NCBI GenBank assembly: GCA_902623395.1
Contig: CACNTN010000004.1
Span: forward strand, 50,313-114,312
Reading direction: 5' to 3'
Length of the DNA stretch: 64,000 nt
Source of the DNA: an uncultured Pelagibacteraceae bacterium
Lineage (GTDB): Bacteria > Pseudomonadota > Alphaproteobacteria > Pelagibacterales > Pelagibacteraceae
In this document: one piece after another, positions 49,591-59,811 of the stretch
Layout of the letters: the number at the start of each line of letters is the position of its first letter
Position numbering within the stretch: the first letter of the stretch is position 1
Notes under the pieces: model-generated
The model's input: only the letters and a program-made list of their open reading frames with translations
What the model was told of the DNA's origin: nothing
Database searches by the model: none
Translations under genes and position numbers: made by a program

Positions 49591-49770
49591 ATGCAACTTA
49601 AATACAACAGACAACCAAGTTTAGGAAGTTCAATAATAAAAATTTTATTCAAAATATTATTGGTGATCATAGTTTTTATTATTGCAATTTTTTTAATAGA
49701 AAAAATTAGCTTCCCTAATCCAGAAAAAAAATATCAAATCGATGTAACAAATGAAATTAAAAAGCTTTAA
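49591..49770 (+). CDS. 59-aa single-TM small protein
   Basis: MQLKYNRQPSLGSSIIKILFKILLVIIVFIIAIFLIEKISFPNPEKKYQIDVTNEIKKL*; overlaps the start of the 49751 ORF; just below the ORF-track cut-off. Confidence 0.6.
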   Translation: MQLKYNRQPSLGSSIIKILFKILLVIIVFIIAIFLIEKISFPNPEKKYQIDVTNEIKKL

Positions 49771-51490
49771 TTATCTAGTTGGCTTATTAATTATTTTTCT
49801 AAATTCACCTGTGGTCAGTGAGGAAAAAATTGATATTTGGAATAATAAAAATAAAACAGAGACTCAAAAAGAAACGAACATACAGGAAGAAAAGAGCGAT
49901 CAAAAAAAATTAAGCATTGCACCAAGTCAAACAATAGAAGCCATCGAAAAAATACAAATTCAAGAGGGATCTGAACTTAAATCAGAAACACAAAAAGTTT
50001 ATGGGATTTTTGATCCAGCGAACTTTAATTTTAACTTAAATATGTGGTCAACAACAAAGGCTGAAGATTTAAGGTCTAGTTTAAAAAGAATAGAAAAAAT
50101 AAATCTTTCAAAATCATCTGAGGAAATTCTAGAGGGAATCTTATTTTCTTTCTCATATCCTCCAGTGGGTATGACCGAAAAAGAATTTGCTGACATAAAA
50201 ATTAATTGGTTAATTAAAAATGATCGAGTTGATTTGATAGAAAGTTTTTTAAAGCAAAATGAACAATTTGAAAGTAAAAGTAAAGCTGTTCAATATTTAG
50301 TTGATAAAAATATTGCAAGCGCAAATATAAAGGAAGGGTGTGAGAAAATTAAATTTATAGATGCAAAGATTAAAGATGCATATTTGGAAAAATTCAAAAT
50401 ATATTGTTTAATTTTTAATAACAAAAAATCAGAAGCACAGTTGTTATTAGATCTTTTGCGTGAACAAAATCAATCAAGCAAATTTTATGATGATAAGATT
50501 AATTTTCTTTTAAAAGTTACTGAAAAAACTAGCAATAAGATAAACGAAAAAAATCTTCTAAATTTTTATCTCTCAAGCATCACTATTTCTGATTTTAAGT
50601 ACGAGCCATCTAAAAAAACAAAACCGGAGATATGGAAATATTTAAATGCTGCAAATCTAATTAATCTTGAGGACTCATCAGATAAAGAGAAACTTAGAGA
50701 ATTAGAATTAGCAGCTAACGCCAATCAATTAGACAAGAATAAAATTTTTGATATTTATAAACAAGTTCCTTTTAATTTGAATATTTTGATAAGTGCCAAA
50801 AATAATTATCAAACTTTAAATGAGAGTGATGCAAGAGCATTAATATATCAAAAATATTTATTATCGGAAGATATCGAGTCTAAGATTGAATACCTTTTAT
50901 TACTTGAGGATCTATTTAAAAAAGCAAACTTGATCAATATATATTCAAAATTTTTGAGCGACAAAATAGAGGAGATCGGAATAGAAAATTTGCCAGAAAA
51001 ATACCAAGAAGTCGCATCATCTAAAATTGTCACAGGAGAGGATGTGCTCTTAGGGAAAATAAAATATAACGATAAAATTTTACATCAATCCAAAATTATA
51101 AAATATTTCGTAGATGGTGAGGACAAAAATAAAATCCAAAAAGATATTGATAGAATATTTAAAAAAATAACTAAAAATAAAAAATATTTTGTTTCCGCAA
51201 AAGATTTAGCGCTTGCAGACACATTGATCACTGACGGTTTTTCATTGCCTCAAAATTTTAAATACAATGATCTTTCATCAAAATTTGATGTGCCGAAAAA
51301 TTTATTACAGTTAATTGATAATGACCAAAGAGCATTTTTGGCATTAAAAATTGTTGAAATTATTGGTGAAGATGAACCTTATCAGCTAGATCCAGAGACC
51401 ATATATTTTGTTACTAATCTTTTAAATAAAATGAATTTGGTGACCATACGAAATAAAGTTCTTAATTCTGCTCTACCATTAAGAACTTAA
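49751..51490 (+). CDS. Hypothetical exported protein, 579 aa, alpha-helical
   Basis: N-terminal signal peptide MKLKSFNYLVGLLIIFLNSPVVSEE; intact ORF upstream of def-fmt-truA. Confidence 0.75.
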   Translation: MKLKSFNYLVGLLIIFLNSPVVSEEKIDIWNNKNKTETQKETNIQEEKSDQKKLSIAPSQTIEAIEKIQIQEGSELKSETQKVYGIFDPANFNFNLNMWSTTKAEDLRSSLKRIEKINLSKSSEEILEGILFSFSYPPVGMTEKEFADIKINWLIKNDRVDLIESFLKQNEQFESKSKAVQYLVDKNIASANIKEGCEKIKFIDAKIKDAYLEKFKIYCLIFNNKKSEAQLLLDLLREQNQSSKFYDDKINFLLKVTEKTSNKINEKNLLNFYLSSITISDFKYEPSKKTKPEIWKYLNAANLINLEDSSDKEKLRELELAANANQLDKNKIFDIYKQVPFNLNILISAKNNYQTLNESDARALIYQKYLLSEDIESKIEYLLLLEDLFKKANLINIYSKFLSDKIEEIGIENLPEKYQEVASSKIVTGEDVLLGKIKYNDKILHQSKIIKYFVDGEDKNKIQKDIDRIFKKITKNKKYFVSAKDLALADTLITDGFSLPQNFKYNDLSSKFDVPKNLLQLIDNDQRAFLALKIVEIIGEDEPYQLDPETIYFVTNLLNKMNLVTIRNKVLNSALPLRT

Positions 51491-51507
51491 TTAAAATATA
51501 ATTAATA

Positions 51508-52032
51508 ATGTCCCAAAGAAATATAGTTATTGAGCCTGATCCAATTTTAAGAAAAAAAAGTGAAAGTTTAGAAAAAGTTGACGATGAACTTAGAACATTA
51601 TTAGATGATATGTTAGAAACTATGTACGCTGCGCCAGGTATAGGTTTGGCTGCTGTGCAAGTAGGTATTCTAAAACGACTGATTGTAATTGATATTTCAA
51701 AAGAAAAAGAGAAAAAAAATCCTATTTTTTTAATAAATCCAGAAATAATTTCTTTATCTAAAAATACCTCAATTTATGAAGAAGGTTGCTTATCGTTGCC
51801 AGGACATTTCGCAGAAATTGAGAGACCGACAGAGTGTCAAATTAAATATATTGATTACAATGGAAAAAGAAAAGAATTAAAAGCAAATGGTCTTTTAGCA
51901 ACCTGCATACAACATGAAATTGACCATTTAAACGGTATATTATTTATTGATTACTTATCCAAACTTAAAAAAGATATGATAATAAAAAAATTAGTAAAAC
52001 ATAAAAAAGAACTTAATAAGATTGTTCTGTAA
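51508..52032 (+). CDS. def: Peptide deformylase
   Basis: 174 aa; GIGLAAVQVG, EEGCLSLPG, QHEIDHLNG. Confidence 0.97.
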   Translation: MSQRNIVIEPDPILRKKSESLEKVDDELRTLLDDMLETMYAAPGIGLAAVQVGILKRLIVIDISKEKEKKNPIFLINPEIISLSKNTSIYEEGCLSLPGHFAEIERPTECQIKYIDYNGKRKELKANGLLATCIQHEIDHLNGILFIDYLSKLKKDMIIKKLVKHKKELNKIVL

Positions 52033-52037
52033 ATTTA

Positions 52038-52961
52038 ATGGCTTTAAAAATAATTTTTATGGGAACCCCCGAATTTGCTGTTCCGATATTAAAATCTATT
52101 TACAATTCAAATTATGAAATTTTAGAAGTTTACACTCGACCTGCTACCAAAAAAAATAGAGGACAAAAGATCCAACTTTCACAAATTCATGAATATGCAA
52201 AGAAACTTAATTTAAAAGTAAGATGTCCAATCTCACTAGATACAAATGAAGAGTTAGATCATATAAAAAAATTAAAGCCCGATTTAGTTATTGTTGTAGC
52301 TTATGGAAAAATTTTACCTAAAAATTTTTTAAATTTAGAAAATGTTCTTTTCATCAATGTTCATGCTTCCTTGTTACCTAAATGGAGGGGAGCAGCACCA
52401 ATTCAAAGATCGCTTATGAATCTGGATAACGAAACAGGAGTATCTATTATGAAAATTGTACCCAAATTAGATGCTGGTCCTGTTTTAATCCAATCTAAAA
52501 TTAAAATTTCTAATGATATTAATTATCAAGAATTGAGTATAAAAATGTCAAATTTAGGGGCAAAATTAATTTTAGACTCTCTTAAATTAATCGAGGAAAA
52601 TAAAGCAGACTTCATTGAACAAAATGAAGCCGAAGCAACATATGCTAAAAAAATTGATAAATTGGAAGCAAAAATAAATTGGAGACAGAGTGCATCTAAA
52701 GTTATTGCTAAGATTAATGCTTTTCACCCAAATCCAGGGAGCTGGTTTAGTCTTTTTAATAAAAGGATTAAGATTATTAGAGCTAAAGAGGTGTTTATAC
52801 AAGGTGAACCTGGCACAATATTAGACAAAAAATTAACTATCGCATGTTTAAATAACGCAGTTCAGATTTTAGAATTAAAAAAAGAAGGCAAACAAATTAT
52901 GACAGCTGAACAATTTCTGAGAGGAAATAAAATAAAAATAGGGCAACAAATAAATGTATAA
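52038..52961 (+). CDS. fmt: Methionyl-tRNA formyltransferase
   Basis: 307 aa; FMGTPEFAVPIL, NVHASLLPKWRGAAPIQ. Confidence 0.97.
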   Translation: MALKIIFMGTPEFAVPILKSIYNSNYEILEVYTRPATKKNRGQKIQLSQIHEYAKKLNLKVRCPISLDTNEELDHIKKLKPDLVIVVAYGKILPKNFLNLENVLFINVHASLLPKWRGAAPIQRSLMNLDNETGVSIMKIVPKLDAGPVLIQSKIKISNDINYQELSIKMSNLGAKLILDSLKLIEENKADFIEQNEAEATYAKKIDKLEAKINWRQSASKVIAKINAFHPNPGSWFSLFNKRIKIIRAKEVFIQGEPGTILDKKLTIACLNNAVQILELKKEGKQIMTAEQFLRGNKIKIGQQINV

Positions 52962-53694
52962 TTATCTAATTAAAATTGAATATGATGGAACTAATTTTGT
53001 TGGATGGCAAAGCCAAAAAAACGGAAAATCTATTCAAGATATAATTGAGAGAGCATTAAAAAAGGTTTTAAAAAAAAAAATTAGAATTACAGGGGCAGGG
53101 AGGACAGACAAGGGCGTTCATGCTTACTCGCAATTCGCAAATTTTAAAGTAAAAAATAAAATAGAAAACAAAATAATTTTTTTAGATTCAATAAATTTTT
53201 TCTTAAAAAAAAATTTAGTTTCTATTCTAGATTTAAAAAAAAAAAATTTATCTTTCCACGCAAGATATAAAGCTAAATCTCGTACATATGAATATTTGAT
53301 AATTAACAGGCATGGAACAATATCAATTAATAAAAATAGAGCGTGGCATGTAAAGAAAAAAATAGATTTAAATTTATTGGAGAAAGGATCTAAAATATTT
53401 CAAGGAACACATGATTTTTCAACTTTTAGAGCAGCATCTTGTTCAGCTAAGTCCCCAATTAAAAATATGAAAAAAATAAAAATTACAAAAAAAAATGATA
53501 TCATAAAAATTTCTTTAAGCTCAAAATCTTTTTTACAAAACCAAGTTAGATCTATGGTTGGATGTTTAATTTATTTGTCTACTAATAAGTGGAGTTTTGT
53601 TGACTTTAATCGAGCTTTTAGATCAAAAAAAAGAGTTAATTGTGCTCCACCTGCGCCAGCCTGTGGCTTATATCTTAAGAAAGTAATTTACTAG
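52954..53694 (+). CDS. truA: tRNA pseudouridine(38-40) synthase
   Basis: 246 aa; IEYDGTNFVGWQSQ, GAGRTDKGVHA, FLQNQVRSMVGCLI. Confidence 0.97.
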   Translation: MYNYLIKIEYDGTNFVGWQSQKNGKSIQDIIERALKKVLKKKIRITGAGRTDKGVHAYSQFANFKVKNKIENKIIFLDSINFFLKKNLVSILDLKKKNLSFHARYKAKSRTYEYLIINRHGTISINKNRAWHVKKKIDLNLLEKGSKIFQGTHDFSTFRAASCSAKSPIKNMKKIKITKKNDIIKISLSSKSFLQNQVRSMVGCLIYLSTNKWSFVDFNRAFRSKKRVNCAPPAPACGLYLKKVIY

Positions 53695-53730
53695 AATAAA
53701 ATAGAAAAATGATATATTAAAATTTACTTT

Positions 53731-54711
53731 ATGAAAAAAGCACTTATCACAGGCATATCTGGTCAAGACGGGTCTTACCTATCAGAATTATTATTAAAAA
53801 AAAACTACGAAGTGCATGGAGTAATAAGAAGGGTAGCCTTAGAGGACGAAACTCATAGATTGTGGAGATTAAGAAATATTAGAGATAAAATAAAATTACA
53901 TAGCGGTTCCTTAGAAAGCTTCCCGAGTCTCGCAAAGATTATAAATAAAGTTCAGCCAGATGAAATTTATCATCTAGCAGCTCAAAGTTATGTTGCTAAT
54001 TCGTTTGAAGATGAATTTTCCACTTTAAATACAAATATCAATGGCACTCACTATGTATTAGCGTCAATGAAGGAATTTTCCCCAAAGTCAAAATTTTATT
54101 TTGCAGGCTCTTCAGAAATGTTTGGAAAAACTGTTGAAACACCTCAAAATGAAAATACAAAATTTTATCCTAGATCTGCCTACGGAATATCAAAAGTAAC
54201 AGGATTTGAATTAACTAGGAATTATAGAGAAGCGTACAATTTTTTTGCAAGCACAGGTATATTATTTAATCATGAATCACCGAGAAGGGGTTTTGAATTT
54301 GTCACAAGAAAAATTTCTTTAGCAGTAGCAAGAATTAAAAATCAACTTCAAAAAGAAATAAGATTAGGAAATATTAAAGCAATGAGAGACTGGGGCCATG
54401 CAAGAGATTACGTTGAAGCAATGTGGTTAATGCTTCAACAATCAGAACCTGCAGATCATGTGATAGGCACTGGAGAACAACATTCAGTCGAAGAATTTTT
54501 AAATATCGCTTTTAAGCATGTGGGACTAAATTATAAAGATTTTATTAAAATTGATGAAAACTTTTTTAGACCTGCTGAAGTAGAAACTCTTTTAGCAGAC
54601 CCATCTAGCTCTAAAAAGAAACTTGGATGGGAACCAAAAATAAAATTTGAAGATCTTGTAAGAGAAATGGTGGAGTCAGACTTAAAAAATATTAAAGATA
54701 AAGTATATTAA
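53731..54711 (+). CDS. gmd: GDP-mannose 4,6-dehydratase
   Basis: 326 aa; ALITGISGQDGSYLSELLLKKNYEVHGVIRR, LFNHESPRRGFEFVTRKI. Confidence 0.94.
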   Translation: MKKALITGISGQDGSYLSELLLKKNYEVHGVIRRVALEDETHRLWRLRNIRDKIKLHSGSLESFPSLAKIINKVQPDEIYHLAAQSYVANSFEDEFSTLNTNINGTHYVLASMKEFSPKSKFYFAGSSEMFGKTVETPQNENTKFYPRSAYGISKVTGFELTRNYREAYNFFASTGILFNHESPRRGFEFVTRKISLAVARIKNQLQKEIRLGNIKAMRDWGHARDYVEAMWLMLQQSEPADHVIGTGEQHSVEEFLNIAFKHVGLNYKDFIKIDENFFRPAEVETLLADPSSSKKKLGWEPKIKFEDLVREMVESDLKNIKDKVY

Positions 54712-55880
54712 TCAAAAACTTTTCTGAAACGTTTTATAACATTTCTCCACATAAATTTTCTAATATAAATTAAATTTGTTTTTGAAACTTTCAAGCTGAA
54801 TATCTTGTCATTTTTTATTCTGAAAATTTGATTAATTAATTCATTATTATTTTTGTAAACTGGAATAAAACGTTTATTAATTTCATCGAAACTATTAGCT
54901 ACTTTTTTAGTAGCAACAAAAGGTAATCCATATGACATGTAGGTTAAAATCTTTGTTTGTATACCTGAGGCTATTTCTAAGTTTGCTAAGGCACAAAAGG
55001 ATTTTACAATTATTGGTGACAAATTTTTTACTTTTCCATGAACTGTAACGTATTTTTTTCTCTGCCATATAAATTTATCATAATTTGAAATTTCACCCAC
55101 AATATGAAATTCAATTTTAGGGTCAATTTTTGTAATTTTAGGCATTACATTATTTATAAAAAAACTACACGCTAACTTATTTGGTAAATACGTTAAGTTT
55201 CCAATAAATAAAATCCTGTTATTTGCTTTTTTATATTTAAATTGATTTGATATCATATCTATACCAAAATTAATTTTCACAATTTTATTTTTAAATATTC
55301 TTTGAGAACTTATTTCACTACTAGAAAACAAAAGTATTTGATTAAAGTTTTTAAAACATAATCTTTCATACCTTTTCATCAAAATACTCTCAAAAAAATA
55401 AATGTACTTAATTGGATTTAAAAAACTTGTGTAGCTGAAGGTTTGATAATAATTTTTTGAATATAGGTCACCCATATCAAGAATTTTTTTTTTAAATTTT
55501 AGAGTTTGCACATATTGTGCAGCTCTAACTGATTGACAAAAAACAACATCAAAATTTTTAAAATTTTTTACAATGTAATCTTCCATCTTAGTTGAATAAA
55601 AATATCCCATTTGCATAGGTCTGATTTTTAATAATGATTTTAAGATACTTAGAATTTTATAAAATAATTTTTTTTCTTCAAAAGTAATTAATTCAATATT
55701 TCCAATTTTCTTTTTTAAATTATGTTTATCTAATGCTACCACTGTGACTTTATATTTTTTGTCAAAACTTTCTAAAAATTTTTTTGCTCTTATTACATCA
55801 CCAGAAAATCTTCCTGAAAAAGGATTTCTTGGTGATATAAATATTATTTTTTTAAATTTGCTCTTTTTTTTATTCGCCAT
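54708..55880 (-). CDS. Glycosyltransferase (GT4-like); probable internal start MANKKK at 55880
   Basis: IIFISPRNPFSGRFSGDVIRAKKFLESF, ILFIGNLTYLPNKLA, GIQTKILTYMSYGLPFVATK. Confidence 0.85.
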   Translation of the reverse strand: MANKKKSKFKKIIFISPRNPFSGRFSGDVIRAKKFLESFDKKYKVTVVALDKHNLKKKIGNIELITFEEKKLFYKILSILKSLLKIRPMQMGYFYSTKMEDYIVKNFKNFDVVFCQSVRAAQYVQTLKFKKKILDMGDLYSKNYYQTFSYTSFLNPIKYIYFFESILMKRYERLCFKNFNQILLFSSSEISSQRIFKNKIVKINFGIDMISNQFKYKKANNRILFIGNLTYLPNKLACSFFINNVMPKITKIDPKIEFHIVGEISNYDKFIWQRKKYVTVHGKVKNLSPIIVKSFCALANLEIASGIQTKILTYMSYGLPFVATKKVANSFDEINKRFIPVYKNNNELINQIFRIKNDKIFSLKVSKTNLIYIRKFMWRNVIKRFRKVFD

Positions 55881-56302
55881 CTTGATCCCTCCCTCACAAT
55901 ATACCCGCAGCAATTTTTTGAACCACATTTACAAGGATAGTTTCTATAGTCTTTGTCAAAACTAAAACCATAGTCATATGAAAATTCTTCACCTTTTTTT
56001 ATATCCTTAATTGAATGAACCCAAACTTTTAAACCTTTGCCAGTTACCTCACAGTTTGGATCACAGGAATGATTTATCAATCTTGCAATATTAAATTTGA
56101 AATCTCCATCGAGATCATACTTTTTATTTAAATTAAAAAGATAGATTGCTTTATCGTTATCATACTTTGGATTTTCTTCTGCTTCTTTTCTAGTAATTAC
56201 TTTGCCTTTATACTCAATTATTTTTGAACCCTTTTTAATATTTTTAGCAGCATAAAGACCTAAATTATCAATATTAGATCTTCTTATTTTATAAGACTTC
56301 AC
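55844..56302 (-). CDS. SET domain protein (putative lysine methyltransferase) with post-SET Cys cluster
   Basis: 152 aa; LGLYAAKNIKKGSKIIEYKG, RLINHSCDPNCEV, GEEFSYDYGF, CKCGSKNCCGYI. Confidence 0.93.
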   Translation of the reverse strand: MKSYKIRRSNIDNLGLYAAKNIKKGSKIIEYKGKVITRKEAEENPKYDNDKAIYLFNLNKKYDLDGDFKFNIARLINHSCDPNCEVTGKGLKVWVHSIKDIKKGEEFSYDYGFSFDKDYRNYPCKCGSKNCCGYIVREGSRWRIKKRANLKK

Positions 56303-57462
56303 TTAAAATAATCCTCAAGGATATTTTGATATATTTTAGTTAAATTTTTTAAATCTTTTAATGAAACACATTCATCTATTTTATGCATTGTTTTATTAAC
56401 CAGACCAAATTCTAGACAAGGAGAAATTCTTTTTATAAATCTTGCATCTGATGTTCCACCAGTCGTGGAGAATACAGGTGTAATTTTGGTAATTTTTTTT
56501 ATTATATCTTTAGCCATATAAATAGTTTTATTTGGTTTTGTAAGAAAAGACTCACCATTTACATGAAAATCTATTTTGAATTTACATTTATTTCTTTTAC
56601 TCAAATTCTTAACTACAGAATAAATTTTTTTCTTTAAACTGCCAGATGTATGAAGATTGTTAAATCTTATGTTAAAGTTGGCTTTAGCCGAAGCCGGAAT
56701 AACATTTGCGGCCTTATTATCTACATTTATAGATGTAAACTCTAAATTAGATGGTTGAAAATTTTTGTTACCTTTATCCAATTTTTGCTCGCTTAGTTTT
56801 TTACATATTTTAACAATTGTATTTATAGGATTATTTGAAAGATGAGGGTAAGCAACGTGACCTTGCGATCCAAAAATAAATATTGTTCCTGATATGCTAC
56901 CTCTTCTTCCTATTTTAATCATCTCCCCAAGTTTATTTGGGTTTGTAGGCTCACCGACGATACAAAAGTCTATTTTCTCATTCCTCTTTTTTAAATAGTC
57001 TACAACTTTTTTAGTCCCATTAATTGCCATACCTTCTTCATCACCAGTGATCAAAAAGCTTATAGATCCATTAAATTTTTTTCTTTTTTTAATAAATTTT
57101 TCTACTGCAGAAACAAAGCAAGCGATTGAACTTTTCATATCATTAGCGCCTCTTCCAATTAGATGATTATTTTTTATTGTTGGTTTAAAAGGATTAACGG
57201 TCCAATCTTTTATGTTACCTGGGGGCACAACATCAGTATGACCTGCGTAACATAAATTTGGCCCTTTTTTTCCAAGTCTTGCATAAATATTTTTGATTGG
57301 CTTACTAATTCTATTTTTATCTTTAAATTCTAAAATTTTGCAATCAAAACCTAGCTTTCTTAACTGCTTTGCTAAAAATCCTATGGCACCTGCATCCACT
57401 GGGGTAACACTTGGAAATTTAATAAGCTCCTTTGCTAATGTAAGTTCATTATTGTTAGGCAT
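56299..57462 (-). CDS. dapE: Succinyl-diaminopimelate desuccinylase
   Basis: 387 aa; CYAGHTDVVPPGNIKDWTVNPF, ITGDEEG, TGGTSDARFI. Confidence 0.96.
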   Translation of the reverse strand: MPNNNELTLAKELIKFPSVTPVDAGAIGFLAKQLRKLGFDCKILEFKDKNRISKPIKNIYARLGKKGPNLCYAGHTDVVPPGNIKDWTVNPFKPTIKNNHLIGRGANDMKSSIACFVSAVEKFIKKRKKFNGSISFLITGDEEGMAINGTKKVVDYLKKRNEKIDFCIVGEPTNPNKLGEMIKIGRRGSISGTIFIFGSQGHVAYPHLSNNPINTIVKICKKLSEQKLDKGNKNFQPSNLEFTSINVDNKAANVIPASAKANFNIRFNNLHTSGSLKKKIYSVVKNLSKRNKCKFKIDFHVNGESFLTKPNKTIYMAKDIIKKITKITPVFSTTGGTSDARFIKRISPCLEFGLVNKTMHKIDECVSLKDLKNLTKIYQNILEDYFK

Positions 57463-58289
57463 TAGTCTCTTAATAAATCATTTATAGATGTTTTACTTCT
57501 TGTTTTCGAGTCAACTTTTTTAACAATCACTGCGCAATACAAAGAAGGACCATCAGGATTAGATTTATTTGGTAAACTTCCTGGCACGACTACAGAATAT
57601 GCAGGCACTTTTCCAAAAGTGATTTCACCAGTTGATCTATCTACAATTTTTGTTGAAGCCCCTATATAAACTCCCATTGAAATGACCGCTCCTTCCTCAA
57701 CTAGAACGCCTTCAGCTATTTCAGATCTAGCGCCTACAAAGCAATTATCTTCGATAATTACTGGACCAGCTTGTAGCGGTTCAAGCACGCCACCAATTCC
57801 AGCTCCACCTGAGATATGACAATTCTTTCCAACTTGTGCACATGAACCAACAGAAGCCCAAGTGTCAATCATTGTACCTTCATCCACATATGCTCCTAGA
57901 TTTACAAACGATGGCATAAGTACAACATTTTTAGCAATAAAGGATCCTCTTCTAACTACTCCATTTGGAACATGTCGGTAACCAGCTTTTTTCCAATCTT
58001 TTTCTTTCCACATTACTGTTTTGCCTGGGACTTTATCATACCAGGTAGTGTAGGGCCCTTTTGACATTGTCATTTTATTTACTCTAAAGCTTAAAAGAAT
58101 TGCTTTTTTAATCCACTGATTAACAACCCAAGATCCATTAACCTTATTCGCTACCCTTATTTTACCTGAGTCTACTAAATCTATTGTTTCATTAATCGCT
58201 TTGATTAGTTTTTTATCTGATTTCGGTCCTACTTTTTCTTTAATTTCAAAACTATCATTAATTATATTTTCTAATTTATCTAACTTCAT
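57462..58289 (-). CDS. dapD: Tetrahydrodipicolinate N-succinyltransferase
   Basis: 275 aa; left-handed beta-helix; [46 protein letters not shown]. Confidence 0.97.
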   Translation of the reverse strand: MKLDKLENIINDSFEIKEKVGPKSDKKLIKAINETIDLVDSGKIRVANKVNGSWVVNQWIKKAILLSFRVNKMTMSKGPYTTWYDKVPGKTVMWKEKDWKKAGYRHVPNGVVRRGSFIAKNVVLMPSFVNLGAYVDEGTMIDTWASVGSCAQVGKNCHISGGAGIGGVLEPLQAGPVIIEDNCFVGARSEIAEGVLVEEGAVISMGVYIGASTKIVDRSTGEITFGKVPAYSVVVPGSLPNKSNPDGPSLYCAVIVKKVDSKTRSKTSINDLLRD

Positions 58290-58941
58290 TTATCTCCTTT
58301 AAAAATTTTGCCAAGTTATCTGTTTTATAATTAATAAAATCTTCATCTGAGTATTTTGCTGCCCAGGGTTCATTATTTTTTATCCAAACTGTTTTCATTC
58401 CTAATTCATGAGCTGGTTTTAAATTTCTAGCTATATCTTCAAAGAATATACAGTATTGTGGCTCAATTTTGTAATTTTCTATTAATTTTTTATAAGGTTC
58501 TTTAGATGGCTTTGGAATAAATTCACAATCACGAATATCAAAGATTCCATCAAAAAGTCTATCAATTCCAATTCTTTTTGTAACATTTAAGGCGTGAGCC
58601 TTTGATCCGTTTGTAAAAATTATTTTCTTTCCATTTAATCTCTTAATTTCTTCCTCTAAAAACTTATTTTTATCTAAAAAACTAAGATCAACATCATGTA
58701 CAAATTCTAAAAATTCATCAGCGTCAATTTTATGGTTTTTAATCATTCCATTTAAAGTAGTGTTATATTCTTGAAAATAGCTTTTTTGGATTTTTCTTGC
58801 TTCTTCTAAACTAACACTCAGTTTTTCAGAAATAAATTTTGACATTTTTTTGTCTACTTGTTCAAAAACTTTAGTTGCACCATCGTATAAAGTGTTATCC
58901 AAATCAAATAACCAAAATTTTATTTTTGATAAATCTTTCAT
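58276..58941 (-). CDS. HAD family pyrimidine 5'-nucleotidase
   Basis: 221 aa; [44 protein letters not shown]. Confidence 0.93.
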   Translation of the reverse strand: MKDLSKIKFWLFDLDNTLYDGATKVFEQVDKKMSKFISEKLSVSLEEARKIQKSYFQEYNTTLNGMIKNHKIDADEFLEFVHDVDLSFLDKNKFLEEEIKRLNGKKIIFTNGSKAHALNVTKRIGIDRLFDGIFDIRDCEFIPKPSKEPYKKLIENYKIEPQYCIFFEDIARNLKPAHELGMKTVWIKNNEPWAAKYSDEDFINYKTDNLAKFLKEINEVR

Positions 58942-59807
58942 TCCCTTATTAAAGTCCCAGAACCTTTATCAGAAAAAATTTCATATAGTATTGAATGTGG
59001 TTTCCTTCCATCAAGAATAACAACACCCCTCACTCCGTTCTCGACTGCATCAACACAATTTTGTATTTTTGGTATCATGCCACCTTGAACAACTTTCCAT
59101 TTGATAAGGTTTTCTAAATCAAAGGGTTTAATCTCTGTAATCAGTTTTTTTTGATCATCATAAACACCTTCAACATTAGTCATTAATAATAGCCTTCTGG
59201 ATTTGAGTTTTTTGGCTATAGCACTGGCCGCAGTATCTCCGTTTATATTATATGTTTGTTGATTTTCTCCTAAACCAAGAGGTGCAATTATTGGAATTTC
59301 GTTTTTATTAATTGCGTCGTTAATTAATTGAGTATTAATTTTATTTGGTATTCCCACAAATCCCAGCTCTTCTCTTTCAGGCTTAACTTCAATAATATTA
59401 TTTTCCTTTGTATGAAAAGATGTTGCATTTGTCCCTAGTTCTTTTAAATTTGAGACTATATCGTTATTAAATTCAATTAAGACCTCTTCAACCACATTAA
59501 TAATATTTTTATCAGTTACTCTTAATCCATCAATAAATTTTGACTCAATTTTTTTTTTGTCTAACTCTCTCTTAATTCTAGGCCCTCCACCATGAACAAT
59601 AATAACTGATAGACCCAACTTATTTAAAATATTAATGTCTAAAATAAAGTTATTGAATACATTCCTATCAATTAAAACATTACCTCCATATTTAATTACA
59701 ATTTTTTCGTTCTTATATTTCGAAACATATTTTTGAACATTTATAATTTCTGGAGCGTCTTTTGGCCAAAACTTTTTAATTTCTTCAAGAGAAATATTTT
59801 TAGACAT
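58938..59807 (-). CDS. argB: Acetylglutamate kinase
   Basis: 289 aa; IVIKYGGNVL, VIIVHGGGPRIKREL, NINGDTAASAIA. Confidence 0.97.
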   Translation of the reverse strand: MSKNISLEEIKKFWPKDAPEIINVQKYVSKYKNEKIVIKYGGNVLIDRNVFNNFILDINILNKLGLSVIIVHGGGPRIKRELDKKKIESKFIDGLRVTDKNIINVVEEVLIEFNNDIVSNLKELGTNATSFHTKENNIIEVKPEREELGFVGIPNKINTQLINDAINKNEIPIIAPLGLGENQQTYNINGDTAASAIAKKLKSRRLLLMTNVEGVYDDQKKLITEIKPFDLENLIKWKVVQGGMIPKIQNCVDAVENGVRGVVILDGRKPHSILYEIFSDKGSGTLIRE

Positions 59808-59811
59808 TAAA

